In this document: in pieces, positions 33,743 to 41,871 of the stretch
How the letters are laid out: each line of letters begins with the position of its first letter
Numbering within the stretch: position 1 is the first letter of the stretch
Assembly (NCBI RefSeq): GCF_004364805.1
Contig: NZ_SOAP01000006.1
Coordinates: 1-64,000 of the forward strand
From: Pelagimonas phthalicica
GTDB taxonomy: Bacteria; Pseudomonadota; Alphaproteobacteria; Rhodobacterales; Rhodobacteraceae
Length of the DNA: 64,000 nt
Direction: 5' to 3'
Position numbers and translations under genes: made by a program
The notes under the pieces: generated by a model
The model's database searches: none
What the model was told of the DNA's origin: nothing
What the model saw: the letters and a program-made list of their open reading frames with translations, nothing else

Positions 33743-35155
33743 TTGTCCAATTACCCTAGAAATATGACGGGCTATGGGGCCACGCCCCCCCATGCCAATT
33801 GGCCCAACGGGGCCAAGATCGCCGTGCAGATCGTGCTGAATTACGAAGAAGGTGGCGAAAATAACATCCTGCATGGGGATGCGGCATCCGAGGCGTTTTT
33901 GTCCGAGATCACCGGTGCGCAGCCCTGGCCGGGGCAGCGGCATTGGAACATGGAAACGATCTATGAATACGGGTCGCGGGCCGGGTTTTGGCGCTTGCAT
34001 CGGTTGATGAGCGACCTGCCGGTTACGGTCTACGGGGTGACCACGGCCCTTGCGCGTGCGCCCCAGCAGGTGGCGGCGATGAAGGCGGCGGGCTGGGAGA
34101 TTGCCAGCCACGGGCTGAAATGGATCGAGCACAAGGATATGTCGCCCGAAGAGGAGCGCGCCCAGATCCGGGAGGCGATCTGCCTGCATGCTGAAGTGAC
34201 CGGCAGCGCGCCGCGCGGCTGGTACACAGGGCGCTGTTCGATGAACACCGTCGATCTGGCCGCAGAAGAGGGCGATTTCGCCTATATCGCGGATAGTTAC
34301 GGCGATGATCTGCCCTATTGGGTCAAGGCCGGGGGCAAGGATCAGTTGATCGTGCCTTATACCATGGATTGCAACGATATGCGCTTTGCCATCCAGGCCG
34401 GGTTTACCACTGGTGACCAGTTTGAAAGCTATCTGAAGGACAGTTTTGACTGTCTTTATGCCGAAGGGGTTGAGGGCGCGCCCAAGATGCTGTCGATTGG
34501 CCTGCATTGCCGGTTGATGGGGCGGCCCGGTCGGGCGCAGGCGCTGAAACGGGTGCTGGATTATATGCGCGGGCATGAGGGCGTTTGGTTTGCCACCCGC
34601 GAGCAGATCGCCGATCACTGGGCGGCAGAACATCCGCCCTTAGCGGGGATGATGCCGTCGGAGATGAGTTCGGCTGAGTTTGTCGCTGAATTCGGCGGGA
34701 TCTTTGAACATAGTGCTTGGGTGGCCGAAGGGGCCTGCGCTCTGGAAAAGGGGCCGACCCATGATTGTGCCGCCGGGGTGCATAACCTGATGTGCCGGGT
34801 GTTCCGGTCTGCGGATGAAGCGCAGCGGCTGGCGGTGTTAAACGCACACCCGGATTTGGCGGGCAAGCTGGCGCAGGCCAAGCGGTTGACCGATGAAAGC
34901 ACAGCCGAGCAGGCCTCGGCGGGGCTTGATGCGCTGACCGATGCGGAACGGGCGCGCTTTACCCAGCTTAACGATGATTACACCGCCAAATTCGGCTTCC
35001 CTTTCATCATTGCGGTGCGCGATCATGACAAGGCGTCGATCCTGGCCGCCTTTGAGCGCCGGATTGACCAGAGCCGCGAGACCGAGTTTGCCGAGGCCTG
35101 CCGCCAGGTGGAACGCATCGCCGAACTGCGCCTGCAAGAGAAGCTGGGCGCATGA
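33743..35155 (+). CDS. puuE: Fused allantoinase PuuE and OHCU decarboxylase UraD
   Basis: 470 aa from a TTG start at 33743, preceded by AAGGA; this start keeps the conserved SNYPRNMTGYG opening of PuuE, whereas the first ATG would remove it. Residues 1-300 are the polysaccharide-deacetylase-like allantoinase (VLNYEEGGENNILHGD; ASHGLKWIEH). Residues 320-470 are 2-oxo-4-hydroxy-4-carboxy-5-ureidoimidazoline decarboxylase (LMCRVFRSADEAQRLAVLNAHPDL, described in part; FGFPFIIAVRDHDK). It makes S-allantoin and hydrolyses it to allantoate. It is translationally coupled to allA. Confidence 0.92.
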   Translation: MSNYPRNMTGYGATPPHANWPNGAKIAVQIVLNYEEGGENNILHGDAASEAFLSEITGAQPWPGQRHWNMETIYEYGSRAGFWRLHRLMSDLPVTVYGVTTALARAPQQVAAMKAAGWEIASHGLKWIEHKDMSPEEERAQIREAICLHAEVTGSAPRGWYTGRCSMNTVDLAAEEGDFAYIADSYGDDLPYWVKAGGKDQLIVPYTMDCNDMRFAIQAGFTTGDQFESYLKDSFDCLYAEGVEGAPKMLSIGLHCRLMGRPGRAQALKRVLDYMRGHEGVWFATREQIADHWAAEHPPLAGMMPSEMSSAEFVAEFGGIFEHSAWVAEGACALEKGPTHDCAAGVHNLMCRVFRSADEAQRLAVLNAHPDLAGKLAQAKRLTDESTAEQASAGLDALTDAERARFTQLNDDYTAKFGFPFIIAVRDHDKASILAAFERRIDQSRETEFAEACRQVERIAELRLQEKLGA

Positions 35156-35655
35156 GCGAGGTCGTGATCAAACCACTCACCGCGCGCGATTTCGCCCCGT
35201 TTGGCGATGTGCTTGAGGCCAAGGGCGCGGCGGATAAGATCATCAATCAGGGCCTATGCGGGCGGTTCCACGATCTGGCGCAGTTGGATTTTGCCGATGG
35301 TCATGCCGGGATCAGCCTGTTTCAGGCCGAACCCCGCGCGCTGCCTTTGCAACTGGATATGATGGAGCGTCACCCCGACGGCTCGCAAGCCTTTCTGCCC
35401 ATGAGCCATGACCCGTTTCTGGTCATCGTGGCCGAGGACGCGGGCGGTGTGCCGGGGCAACCGCAAGCCTTTCTAACCGCGCCGGGGCAAGGGGTGAATT
35501 ACCACCGAAACACCTGGCACGGGGTGCTGACCCCGCTACACGCGCCCGGCCTGTTCGCCGTGGTTGACCGCATTGGCGCGGGTCCGAACCTGCAAGAACA
35601 CTGGTTCGACGCGCCCTACACGATCTCACCAAGTGACGAGGTGCCGGAACGTTAG
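35152..35655 (+). CDS. allA: Ureidoglycolate lyase AllA
   Basis: 167 aa. The family fingerprints are PLTARDFAPFGDVLEA, MMERHPDGSQAFLPM, FLVIVAED, GQGVNYHRNTWHGVL and a late VDRIG. It splits ureidoglycolate into glyoxylate and urea in the cytoplasm, the last step of allantoin use. The ATG overlaps the puuE-uraD stop (ATGA). Urea release implies a urease or amidolyase elsewhere. The NCS2 permease follows 34 bp later. Confidence 0.93.
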   Translation: MSEVVIKPLTARDFAPFGDVLEAKGAADKIINQGLCGRFHDLAQLDFADGHAGISLFQAEPRALPLQLDMMERHPDGSQAFLPMSHDPFLVIVAEDAGGVPGQPQAFLTAPGQGVNYHRNTWHGVLTPLHAPGLFAVVDRIGAGPNLQEHWFDAPYTISPSDEVPER

Positions 35656-35689
35656 CTGGCAAATAATAAACAACAGGGAAGGGACAAAC

Positions 35690-37108
35690 ATGTCTGATAC
35701 ATCCATCGGGACGCCAGAGCAGCTGCGCGACCCCAATTACACCCCACCCATCGCCAAGGCGGTGCCGCTTGGCATCCAGCATATTCTGGCGATGTTCGTG
35801 TCAAACGTGACCCCGGCGATCATCGTCTGTGGCGCGGCGGGCTTTGGGTTCGGCTCGAACAGCCCGGACTTCCCTCAGATGATCTATATGATCCAGATGT
35901 CGATGTTCTTTGCCGGTATCGCGACCTTGTTTCAGACCATTGGCTTTGGCCCCGTGGGCGCGCGCTTGCCGATTGTGCAGGGCACGTCTTTTGCCTTTTT
36001 GCCGGTGATGATCCCGCTTGTCGCCGGGAAAGGCGTTGATGCGGTGGCGGTGCTGATGGGCGGCATTCTGGTCGGCGGGATTTTCCACGCCATTCTGGGC
36101 CTGTTCATCGGCAAGATCCGCTTTGCACTGCCGCCGCTGGTCACGGGCCTTGTGGTGACGATGATTGGTCTGGCGCTGGTCAAGGTCGGCATCCAATATG
36201 CCGCCGGGGGCGTGCCCGCGATTGGCAAGCCGGAATATGGCTCGCTGATCAACTGGGCGATGGCCGCAGTGGTGATCCTGGTGACACTGGGCCTGAAATT
36301 CTATGCCAAGGGGATGTTGTCGGTCTCTGCCGTGCTGATCGGTTTGATCGCCGGTTATGCCTTTGCCTTTGTGCTGGGCGAGGTCAATCTGGGCAATGTC
36401 GGTCGCGCGGCCAGCTTTGCCCTGCCAAACCCGCTGCATTTCGGTCTGGAATTCTCGGTCGCGGCGATCATCGGTTTCTGCCTGATGTCCTTTGTCTCGG
36501 CGGTTGAGACCGTGGGCGACGTGTCGGGCATCACCAAAGGGGGCGCCGGGCGTGAGGCCACGGATAAAGAGATCCAGGGCGCGACCTTTGCCGATGGTAT
36601 CGGCACGGCGGTGTCGGGTTTGTTTGGTGCGCTGCCCAATACCTCGTTCAGCCAGAATGTCGGATTGATCGCCATGACCGGCGTGATGAGCCGCCATGTG
36701 GTGACCATTGGTGCGGTGTTCCTGATCATCTGCGGGCTGATCCCCAAGGTTGGCGCGGTGATCTCCTCGATCCCGATCGAAGTGCTGGGCGGCGGTGTGA
36801 TCGTCATGTTCGGCATGGTGGTCGCGGCCGGTATCTCAATGCTGAGCGACGTGGATTGGAACCGCCGCAACATGGTGATCTTTGCGATTTCGCTGTCGCT
36901 GGGTCTGGGCCTTCAGCTTGAGCCGGGCGCGTTGCAGCACCTGCCAGGCACGATCAAGGTGCTGGCGACCTCGGGCATCCTGCCCGCCGCCTTTATCGCC
37001 ATCGTGCTGAACCTGATCCTGCCCGAAGAGTTGGCTGGTGAGGCGACCGAAGAAGTGTCAGGCGGAATGGCCGGGCATGGCCATGGCTCTTTGCCTGAGG
37101 CTGATTGA
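35690..37108 (+). CDS. NCS2 nucleobase:cation symporter (uric acid/xanthine type)
   Basis: 472 aa from the ATG at 35690, with AGGGAAGGG upstream. Some 12-14 membrane helices are visible. Features of the NCS2/UapA-like family include PLGIQHILAMFVSNVTPAII, TSFAFLPVMIPLV, SAVETVGDVSG and GALPNTSFSQNVGLIAMTGV (the NAT motif region). Its position after puuE-uraD and allA suggests import of urate or xanthine for this pathway; other purines or uracil are possible. A clear terminator follows. Confidence 0.9.
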   Translation: MSDTSIGTPEQLRDPNYTPPIAKAVPLGIQHILAMFVSNVTPAIIVCGAAGFGFGSNSPDFPQMIYMIQMSMFFAGIATLFQTIGFGPVGARLPIVQGTSFAFLPVMIPLVAGKGVDAVAVLMGGILVGGIFHAILGLFIGKIRFALPPLVTGLVVTMIGLALVKVGIQYAAGGVPAIGKPEYGSLINWAMAAVVILVTLGLKFYAKGMLSVSAVLIGLIAGYAFAFVLGEVNLGNVGRAASFALPNPLHFGLEFSVAAIIGFCLMSFVSAVETVGDVSGITKGGAGREATDKEIQGATFADGIGTAVSGLFGALPNTSFSQNVGLIAMTGVMSRHVVTIGAVFLIICGLIPKVGAVISSIPIEVLGGGVIVMFGMVVAAGISMLSDVDWNRRNMVIFAISLSLGLGLQLEPGALQHLPGTIKVLATSGILPAAFIAIVLNLILPEELAGEATEEVSGGMAGHGHGSLPEAD

Positions 37109-37117
37109 GAAGGATAG

Positions 37118-37146
37118 GCCCCCCGGCTTTGGCTGGGGGGCTTTTT
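37118..37146 (+). terminator. Rho-independent terminator of the purine operon
   Basis: GCCCCCC pairs with GGGGGGC around a GGCTTTGGCT loop, followed by TTTTTG. It lies ten bases after the permease stop and is the cleanest terminator of the window. Confidence 0.85.
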
Positions 37147-37247
37147 GTTAATGTATAAATAGTGATTTAACCTGGGATTATAATGTGAAGAGGAACGCAC
37201 GTTAGATCGGTGCACAATGGGCAGACATCTTTCAGAAGTATTGGTTC

Positions 37248-38483
37248 CTAAAAAACAAAGTCGTTCGCGTTTAGGTCTGCGATTGAAGCGTCATAGATGT
37301 ACACAAGGTTTCCGCCACCAAAGTCGATTTTGACGTGACCGTTGGATGTATTTGAGGCGGCTGCAAGCACATCTGAGAAATTGTTCAAGCTCGAAACATC
37401 ACTCAAGTCGATTCTGTCTATGCCTGTTTCAAAGTCCAGTATCCTATCTCTCCCAGTTGTATTAGAGAAAAGGAAAGTGTCTGCTCCAGCACCCCCGATG
37501 AGGTAATCGATATCTAAGTCATTTCCTCCGAACATAACATCGTCCCCGTCATCTCCGTATAGGCGGTCAGAGCCAGTCCCACCGTGAAGAGTATCATTCT
37601 CGTCTCCGCCTCTGAGGGTATCCAGGCCAGAGCCGCCATCTAAGCTGTCGTATCCGGCATCTCCGCGAAGTAGATCATTTCCGACGCCTCCAAAGATTGT
37701 GTCGTCGCCGTTTTCCCCATAAAGGGTATCGTCATCGCCTAAAACTGAATCGACTTCATTTCCTCCAACAATACTGTCATCCCCATCTCCTCCGTAGATA
37801 ACGTCCTTGCCCCTTCCTCCAAAAAGGTAATCATTTCCGCCATGACCATCTAAAATGTTGTCATTTAGATCTGCGGCAATCCAATCTGAGTTTTGTGTCC
37901 CGTCGACGTCAACTACACCGATCATTCGGACGGAGGAAGCTCCAGCGTCAACGGCTTGTTCCATAAAAAGCCTATTTGTGTGGCCAAGCACCGTGACGTG
38001 CGTTTCGGTGAAAGTTGTCATAACTGCGTTCACGGAACTATGGCCAAGATTAACGATGACACCCACTCCATTGGAAGCTTCAGTTGCCAACTCAAAGTCA
38101 ATCTTGCCATTCGTTGTAAAGAACTCGTCATTTCCGGAAATGTGGAAAAAGGTATCTCCACCAAGCCATCCTTCTACTTTATCATTGTAGCTGCTGCCTA
38201 TTACAGCCTCAATTTCTTGTAGATAATCGCCTTCTGCCGTTCCGCCGCTGCCGGTGGCCCACCCGTGGGGTGAGAATTGAATTGTTATACCTGAAGTGCT
38301 GTCGCGGTAGTCCGCGCGATCAAAACCGTCACCGCCAATCAACCAATCGGCACCGATTCCACCCCGTAAGTTGTCGTTTCCGTCGCCACCATTTATTGTG
38401 TCGTTACCTTCGTAGCCCAAGATGAAATCAGACGTGTCTTCACCAAGAATGACGTCATTACCATTAGTTCCAGGAATAATCAT
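37248..38483 (-). CDS. RTX-type calcium-binding secreted protein
   Basis: A 411-aa protein with many RTX nonapeptides (GGxGxDxLx), in one block near residues 28-55 and a second, longer block at about 215-345. It ends in the M10-type C-terminal region GADTFLFSNTTGRDRILDF and a final DFVF, typical of a type I secretion signal. There is no catalytic domain; the central part (60-210) is unrecognised. It should be exported by an ABC/MFP/TolC system, which is not nearby. Sampled lines of the gene are close to half G+C, clearly lower than the neighbours, suggesting transfer. Confidence 0.85.
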   Translation of the reverse strand: MIIPGTNGNDVILGEDTSDFILGYEGNDTINGGDGNDNLRGGIGADWLIGGDGFDRADYRDSTSGITIQFSPHGWATGSGGTAEGDYLQEIEAVIGSSYNDKVEGWLGGDTFFHISGNDEFFTTNGKIDFELATEASNGVGVIVNLGHSSVNAVMTTFTETHVTVLGHTNRLFMEQAVDAGASSVRMIGVVDVDGTQNSDWIAADLNDNILDGHGGNDYLFGGRGKDVIYGGDGDDSIVGGNEVDSVLGDDDTLYGENGDDTIFGGVGNDLLRGDAGYDSLDGGSGLDTLRGGDENDTLHGGTGSDRLYGDDGDDVMFGGNDLDIDYLIGGAGADTFLFSNTTGRDRILDFETGIDRIDLSDVSSLNNFSDVLAAASNTSNGHVKIDFGGGNLVYIYDASIADLNANDFVF

Positions 38484-38617
38484 TGGATCCTCTTTAAGGT
38501 TTCTGGTGAATTGGGGTTTTACGAATAGAAATTTTCTATAAACTACTTAAGCAAGAATTGCTGGCAATCAAAGTAGATTTTTTGTGTCAAGAAAATAGCG
38601 CAGTATCCGAAGTAAAC

Positions 38618-39526
38618 CTACCCCCGAAACTGCATCCGTTTGCGCGTTGAGGCGCGGGCCTCGGCCACCAGCCAGTCTCGGAATTGCGCGGCGAGCGGGT
38701 TGGCGACGCCGCGTGGGGTGACGACGTAATAACGATCATCCTCGCAGGCGGGGCGGCCCAGAATGACCAGCGTGCCCTGGGCCAGTTCGGCCTCGATCAG
38801 ATAACTGGGCACAATGGCTGCGCCCAGCCCGTGGATCGCGGCGGAAATCATCGCTGAAAACTGATCGAACAAGGTGCCCTGGCGGACCGTATCCAAGGGC
38901 AGGCCAAGCGCGTCGAAATAGACCCGCCAGGCATTGGGCCGGGTCGAGAGATGCAAGAGCGGCAGGCGGGCAAGGCCCGTGGGCTGCGTGACCTCGTGGC
39001 GATCCGCCATAAGGGGCGAGGCGACGGCGACCAGATCTTCGGGGCAGAGCTCGGTCAGGGTGCCGTCAACCCATTCCTTGCGGCCAAAATGGATGGCGAT
39101 ATCAACCCCTTCGCCAATCAGATCAAAGGGGGCCGGGTGGCTGTGCAGGGCAAATTCCACCTGCGGGTGGCTGGCGCGAAACCGGGTCAGGCGCGGGGCC
39201 AGCCAGCGTGAGCCAAAGGTCGGCAGGGTCCCGATCGAAAGCAAACGCCTTGTATCCCCCGCTGCGCTGGCATTGCGGATCGTACCGCGCAGCCGGTCAA
39301 GATCGCCATGCAGCTGATCCGCCAGCGCGCGCCCGGCATCGGTCAGCGCCACACCGCGCCCGGCGGGGCGAAATAGGGTGACGCCGATGGTGGCTTCAAG
39401 CTCGCGCACCATGCGGCTGATCGCGCTTTGTGTCATGTGCAGCTCTTCCGCGGCAAGCGTAAAGCTTTGATGTTTGGCAGCCGCTTCGAAACTGCGCAGG
39501 GATGACAGCGAGGGGAGATGTTCCAT
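38618..39526 (-). CDS. LysR-family regulator, GcvA-like
   Basis: A 302-aa LysR protein starting LPSLSSLRSFEAAAKHQSFT, with HTH AAEELHMTQSAISRMVRELE, and a GcvA-type effector domain (SIGTLPTFGSRWLAPRLTRF). It is divergent from the lysine-catabolic operon across 103 bp, so it is the likely controller of that operon. The ligand is unknown; lysine or an intermediate is the natural guess. Confidence 0.9.
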   Translation of the reverse strand: MEHLPSLSSLRSFEAAAKHQSFTLAAEELHMTQSAISRMVRELEATIGVTLFRPAGRGVALTDAGRALADQLHGDLDRLRGTIRNASAAGDTRRLLSIGTLPTFGSRWLAPRLTRFRASHPQVEFALHSHPAPFDLIGEGVDIAIHFGRKEWVDGTLTELCPEDLVAVASPLMADRHEVTQPTGLARLPLLHLSTRPNAWRVYFDALGLPLDTVRQGTLFDQFSAMISAAIHGLGAAIVPSYLIEAELAQGTLVILGRPACEDDRYYVVTPRGVANPLAAQFRDWLVAEARASTRKRMQFRG

Positions 39527-39629
39527 TCATGACCTCAAGGCACAAGTTAATGCCTAAATTGCCCGTTTTTTAGCATGAGTCAAATCGCTACGCTTTTGCC
39601 AAAGCAATGCGACCAAAAAGGGAGAGGTC

Positions 39630-40688
39630 ATGCAATCTGTAGCGGTTCTGGGTCTGGGCAAAGTTGGCGCATTGGCGGCGGAGTTGCTGAGCGAGGCAGG
39701 GTTCACCGTCACTGGCTATGACATGAATCCCAAGCTTGAAGGGGTGGGTTTTGCCACAGCGGCGCTGGATGTCTCGGACGAGGCGGCGCTAAAGGGCGCG
39801 CTTGGCAAGGCGGATGCGGTTCTGTCCTGCCTGCCCTATTTCCTCAACTCTGCTGTGGCGCGTATCGCCCATGGGTTGGGGATCCACTATTTCGACCTGA
39901 CCGAGGATGTGCCAACCACCAAGGAGATCCTCGAACTCGCCAAAACCTCCAAAGGGTTGATGGCCCCGCAATGTGGCCTGGCCCCCGGTTTTGTCGGCAT
40001 CGTGGCCGCTGATCTGATCGCACAATTTGAGGATTGCCGATCCTGCAAGTTGCGCGTTGGCGCGCTGCCGCAGCACCCGACCGGGTTGATGGGCTATTCT
40101 TTCAACTGGTCGCCCGAAGGGGTGGTGAACGAATATCTCAACGATTGCGAAGTGCTGGAGAATGGCGAACATAAATGGGTGTCGCCAATGGAATGGATCG
40201 AAAAGATCGTGATCGGCGGGATCGAGCTGGAGGCCTTTACCACCTCGGGCGGGCTGGGCACCATGTGCGAGACCTATCTGGGGAAAGTGCCCAATATCGA
40301 TTACAAAACCATGCGCTATCCCGGTCATGTCGACCTGATGAACTTTTTCTTTCACGAGCTGCTGATGCGCGAGCGCAAGAAAGAGGCGGGCGAGATTTTA
40401 GTCAATGCCAAGCCGCCGGTTCAGGATGATGTGGTCTATATTCATGTGGCGGCTGAGGGCACCAAGGATGGCGCTTTGGGGCGGCGTGAATTTGTCCGCG
40501 CGCTGATGCCGCTGGAGATTGCCGGCAAACACCGCACGGCGATTGCCTGGACAACGGCGTCCAGCGTGGTGGCGGTGATCGAAATGGTACGCGCGGGCAC
40601 GTTGCCGGGGCAGGGTTTCCTCAAACAAGAGGACATCCCGCTGGCGGCCTTCTTTGAAACCAAGAACGGCGCACGTTATGCCGGATGA
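39630..40688 (+). CDS. Saccharopine dehydrogenase-like / L-lysine 6-dehydrogenase
   Basis: 352 aa with an N-terminal Rossmann fold (AVLGLGKVGALAAELL) and a saccharopine-dehydrogenase C-terminal domain (APQCGLAPGFVGIVA; FTTSGGLGTMCETYLG). Members oxidise saccharopine, or lysine directly, to alpha-aminoadipate semialdehyde with NAD(P)+. No LKR domain (lysine-ketoglutarate reductase) is adjacent, so direct lysine 6-dehydrogenase is a fair reading. It leads an operon whose other genes fit the route to glutaryl-CoA. The next start lies inside its 3' end. Confidence 0.82.
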   Translation: MQSVAVLGLGKVGALAAELLSEAGFTVTGYDMNPKLEGVGFATAALDVSDEAALKGALGKADAVLSCLPYFLNSAVARIAHGLGIHYFDLTEDVPTTKEILELAKTSKGLMAPQCGLAPGFVGIVAADLIAQFEDCRSCKLRVGALPQHPTGLMGYSFNWSPEGVVNEYLNDCEVLENGEHKWVSPMEWIEKIVIGGIELEAFTTSGGLGTMCETYLGKVPNIDYKTMRYPGHVDLMNFFFHELLMRERKKEAGEILVNAKPPVQDDVVYIHVAAEGTKDGALGRREFVRALMPLEIAGKHRTAIAWTTASSVVAVIEMVRAGTLPGQGFLKQEDIPLAAFFETKNGARYAG

Positions 40689-41868
40689 CGCTTTGGCCAT
40701 GGACCCAAGCGCGTTTCGTGCGGCGGATCGGCTGGGCGGCATCGAGCTGTCCGAGATCGTGCGCATTTCGGAACGCGCCAAGGTTCTGCGCGATCAGGGG
40801 CGCGATGTGGTCGCGCTGTCGACCGGAGAGCCGGATTTCCCGACACCTGATTTTGTTATTGAGGCGGCGCATCAGGCCGCCTTGGCCGGAGAGACCCGCT
40901 ATACCGCAACCGTTGGCACACCCGCCCTGCGCGAAGCGATAGCCCAGGAACATGGTCGCCAGATGGCCGAGGTGATCGTGTCGACCGGCGCCAAGCAAGT
41001 GTTGGCCAATGCCCTCATGGCGACGCTGAACCCCGGCGACGAGGTAATCTTGCCCACGCCATTCTGGACCAGCTACGCCGATATGGTTGTGGTGGCCGGG
41101 GGCAGGCCGGTGACGGTGCCTTGCCCGATGGAGGCCGGGTTTAAACTGTCGCCCGCGGCGCTAGAGGCGGCGATCACGCCAAAAACCCGTTGGCTGATGC
41201 TCAATTCACCCTCAAACCCAAGCGGCGCGATTTACAGCGCTCGTGAAATTGCCGCTTTGGCCGAGGTGTTGGAACGGTACCCGCAGGTCTGGGTGATCTC
41301 GGACGAAATTTACGCGCATCTCAGCTTTTCCCCCTTTGTCAGCTTTACCGCCGCCGCGCCTGCGCTGGCCCCACGTACCCTGATCGTGTCGGGCGTGTCC
41401 AAGGCCTGGGCGATGACTGGCTGGCGTATTGGTTGGGGCATTGGCCCGGCCCCGCTGATCAAGGCGATGGTGTCCTTGCAGGGGCAATCGACTTCGGGTG
41501 CCTGTTCGGTGGCGCAGGCGGCGGCCCTGGCGGCGTTGAACGGGCCACGCGATCTGTTGCGCGACCGCTGCGCCATTTTCCAGACGCGGCGTGACAAGGT
41601 GGTGGCGGGGTTGAACGCGCTGCCGGGGATCGCCTGCCCGGTGCCGGATGGGGCGTTTTACGTTTTTCCCTCGTGCAAAGACGCGCTGCGCAAAGGCGAG
41701 AGTGACGGGGATTTCTGCGCCCGGTTGCTGGATGAAACTGATGTGGCGGTGGTTCCGGGCCGTGCCTTTGGCCTGTCCGGCCATTTCCGACTGAGCTTTG
41801 CCTATTCCGACGACGCCCTGGACGCAGGGCTGGCGCGGCTGGGTGATTATTTGAACAAAGAGGCGTAA
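40678..41868 (+). CDS. PLP-dependent class I aminotransferase
   Basis: About 396 aa from the ATG at 40678, overlapping the dehydrogenase by 11 bp; an ATG at 40699 is also possible. It has fold-type I aspartate-aminotransferase features: VVALSTGEPDFPTP, LNSPSNPSGAIY, SDEIYAHLSF, and the PLP-lysine motif SGVSKAWAMTGWRIGW. In this operon it would convert 2-aminoadipate to 2-oxoadipate. General aspartate or aromatic aminotransferase activity cannot be excluded by sequence. Confidence 0.85.
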   Translation: MPDDALAMDPSAFRAADRLGGIELSEIVRISERAKVLRDQGRDVVALSTGEPDFPTPDFVIEAAHQAALAGETRYTATVGTPALREAIAQEHGRQMAEVIVSTGAKQVLANALMATLNPGDEVILPTPFWTSYADMVVVAGGRPVTVPCPMEAGFKLSPAALEAAITPKTRWLMLNSPSNPSGAIYSAREIAALAEVLERYPQVWVISDEIYAHLSFSPFVSFTAAAPALAPRTLIVSGVSKAWAMTGWRIGWGIGPAPLIKAMVSLQGQSTSGACSVAQAAALAALNGPRDLLRDRCAIFQTRRDKVVAGLNALPGIACPVPDGAFYVFPSCKDALRKGESDGDFCARLLDETDVAVVPGRAFGLSGHFRLSFAYSDDALDAGLARLGDYLNKEA

Positions 41869-41871
41869 ACC

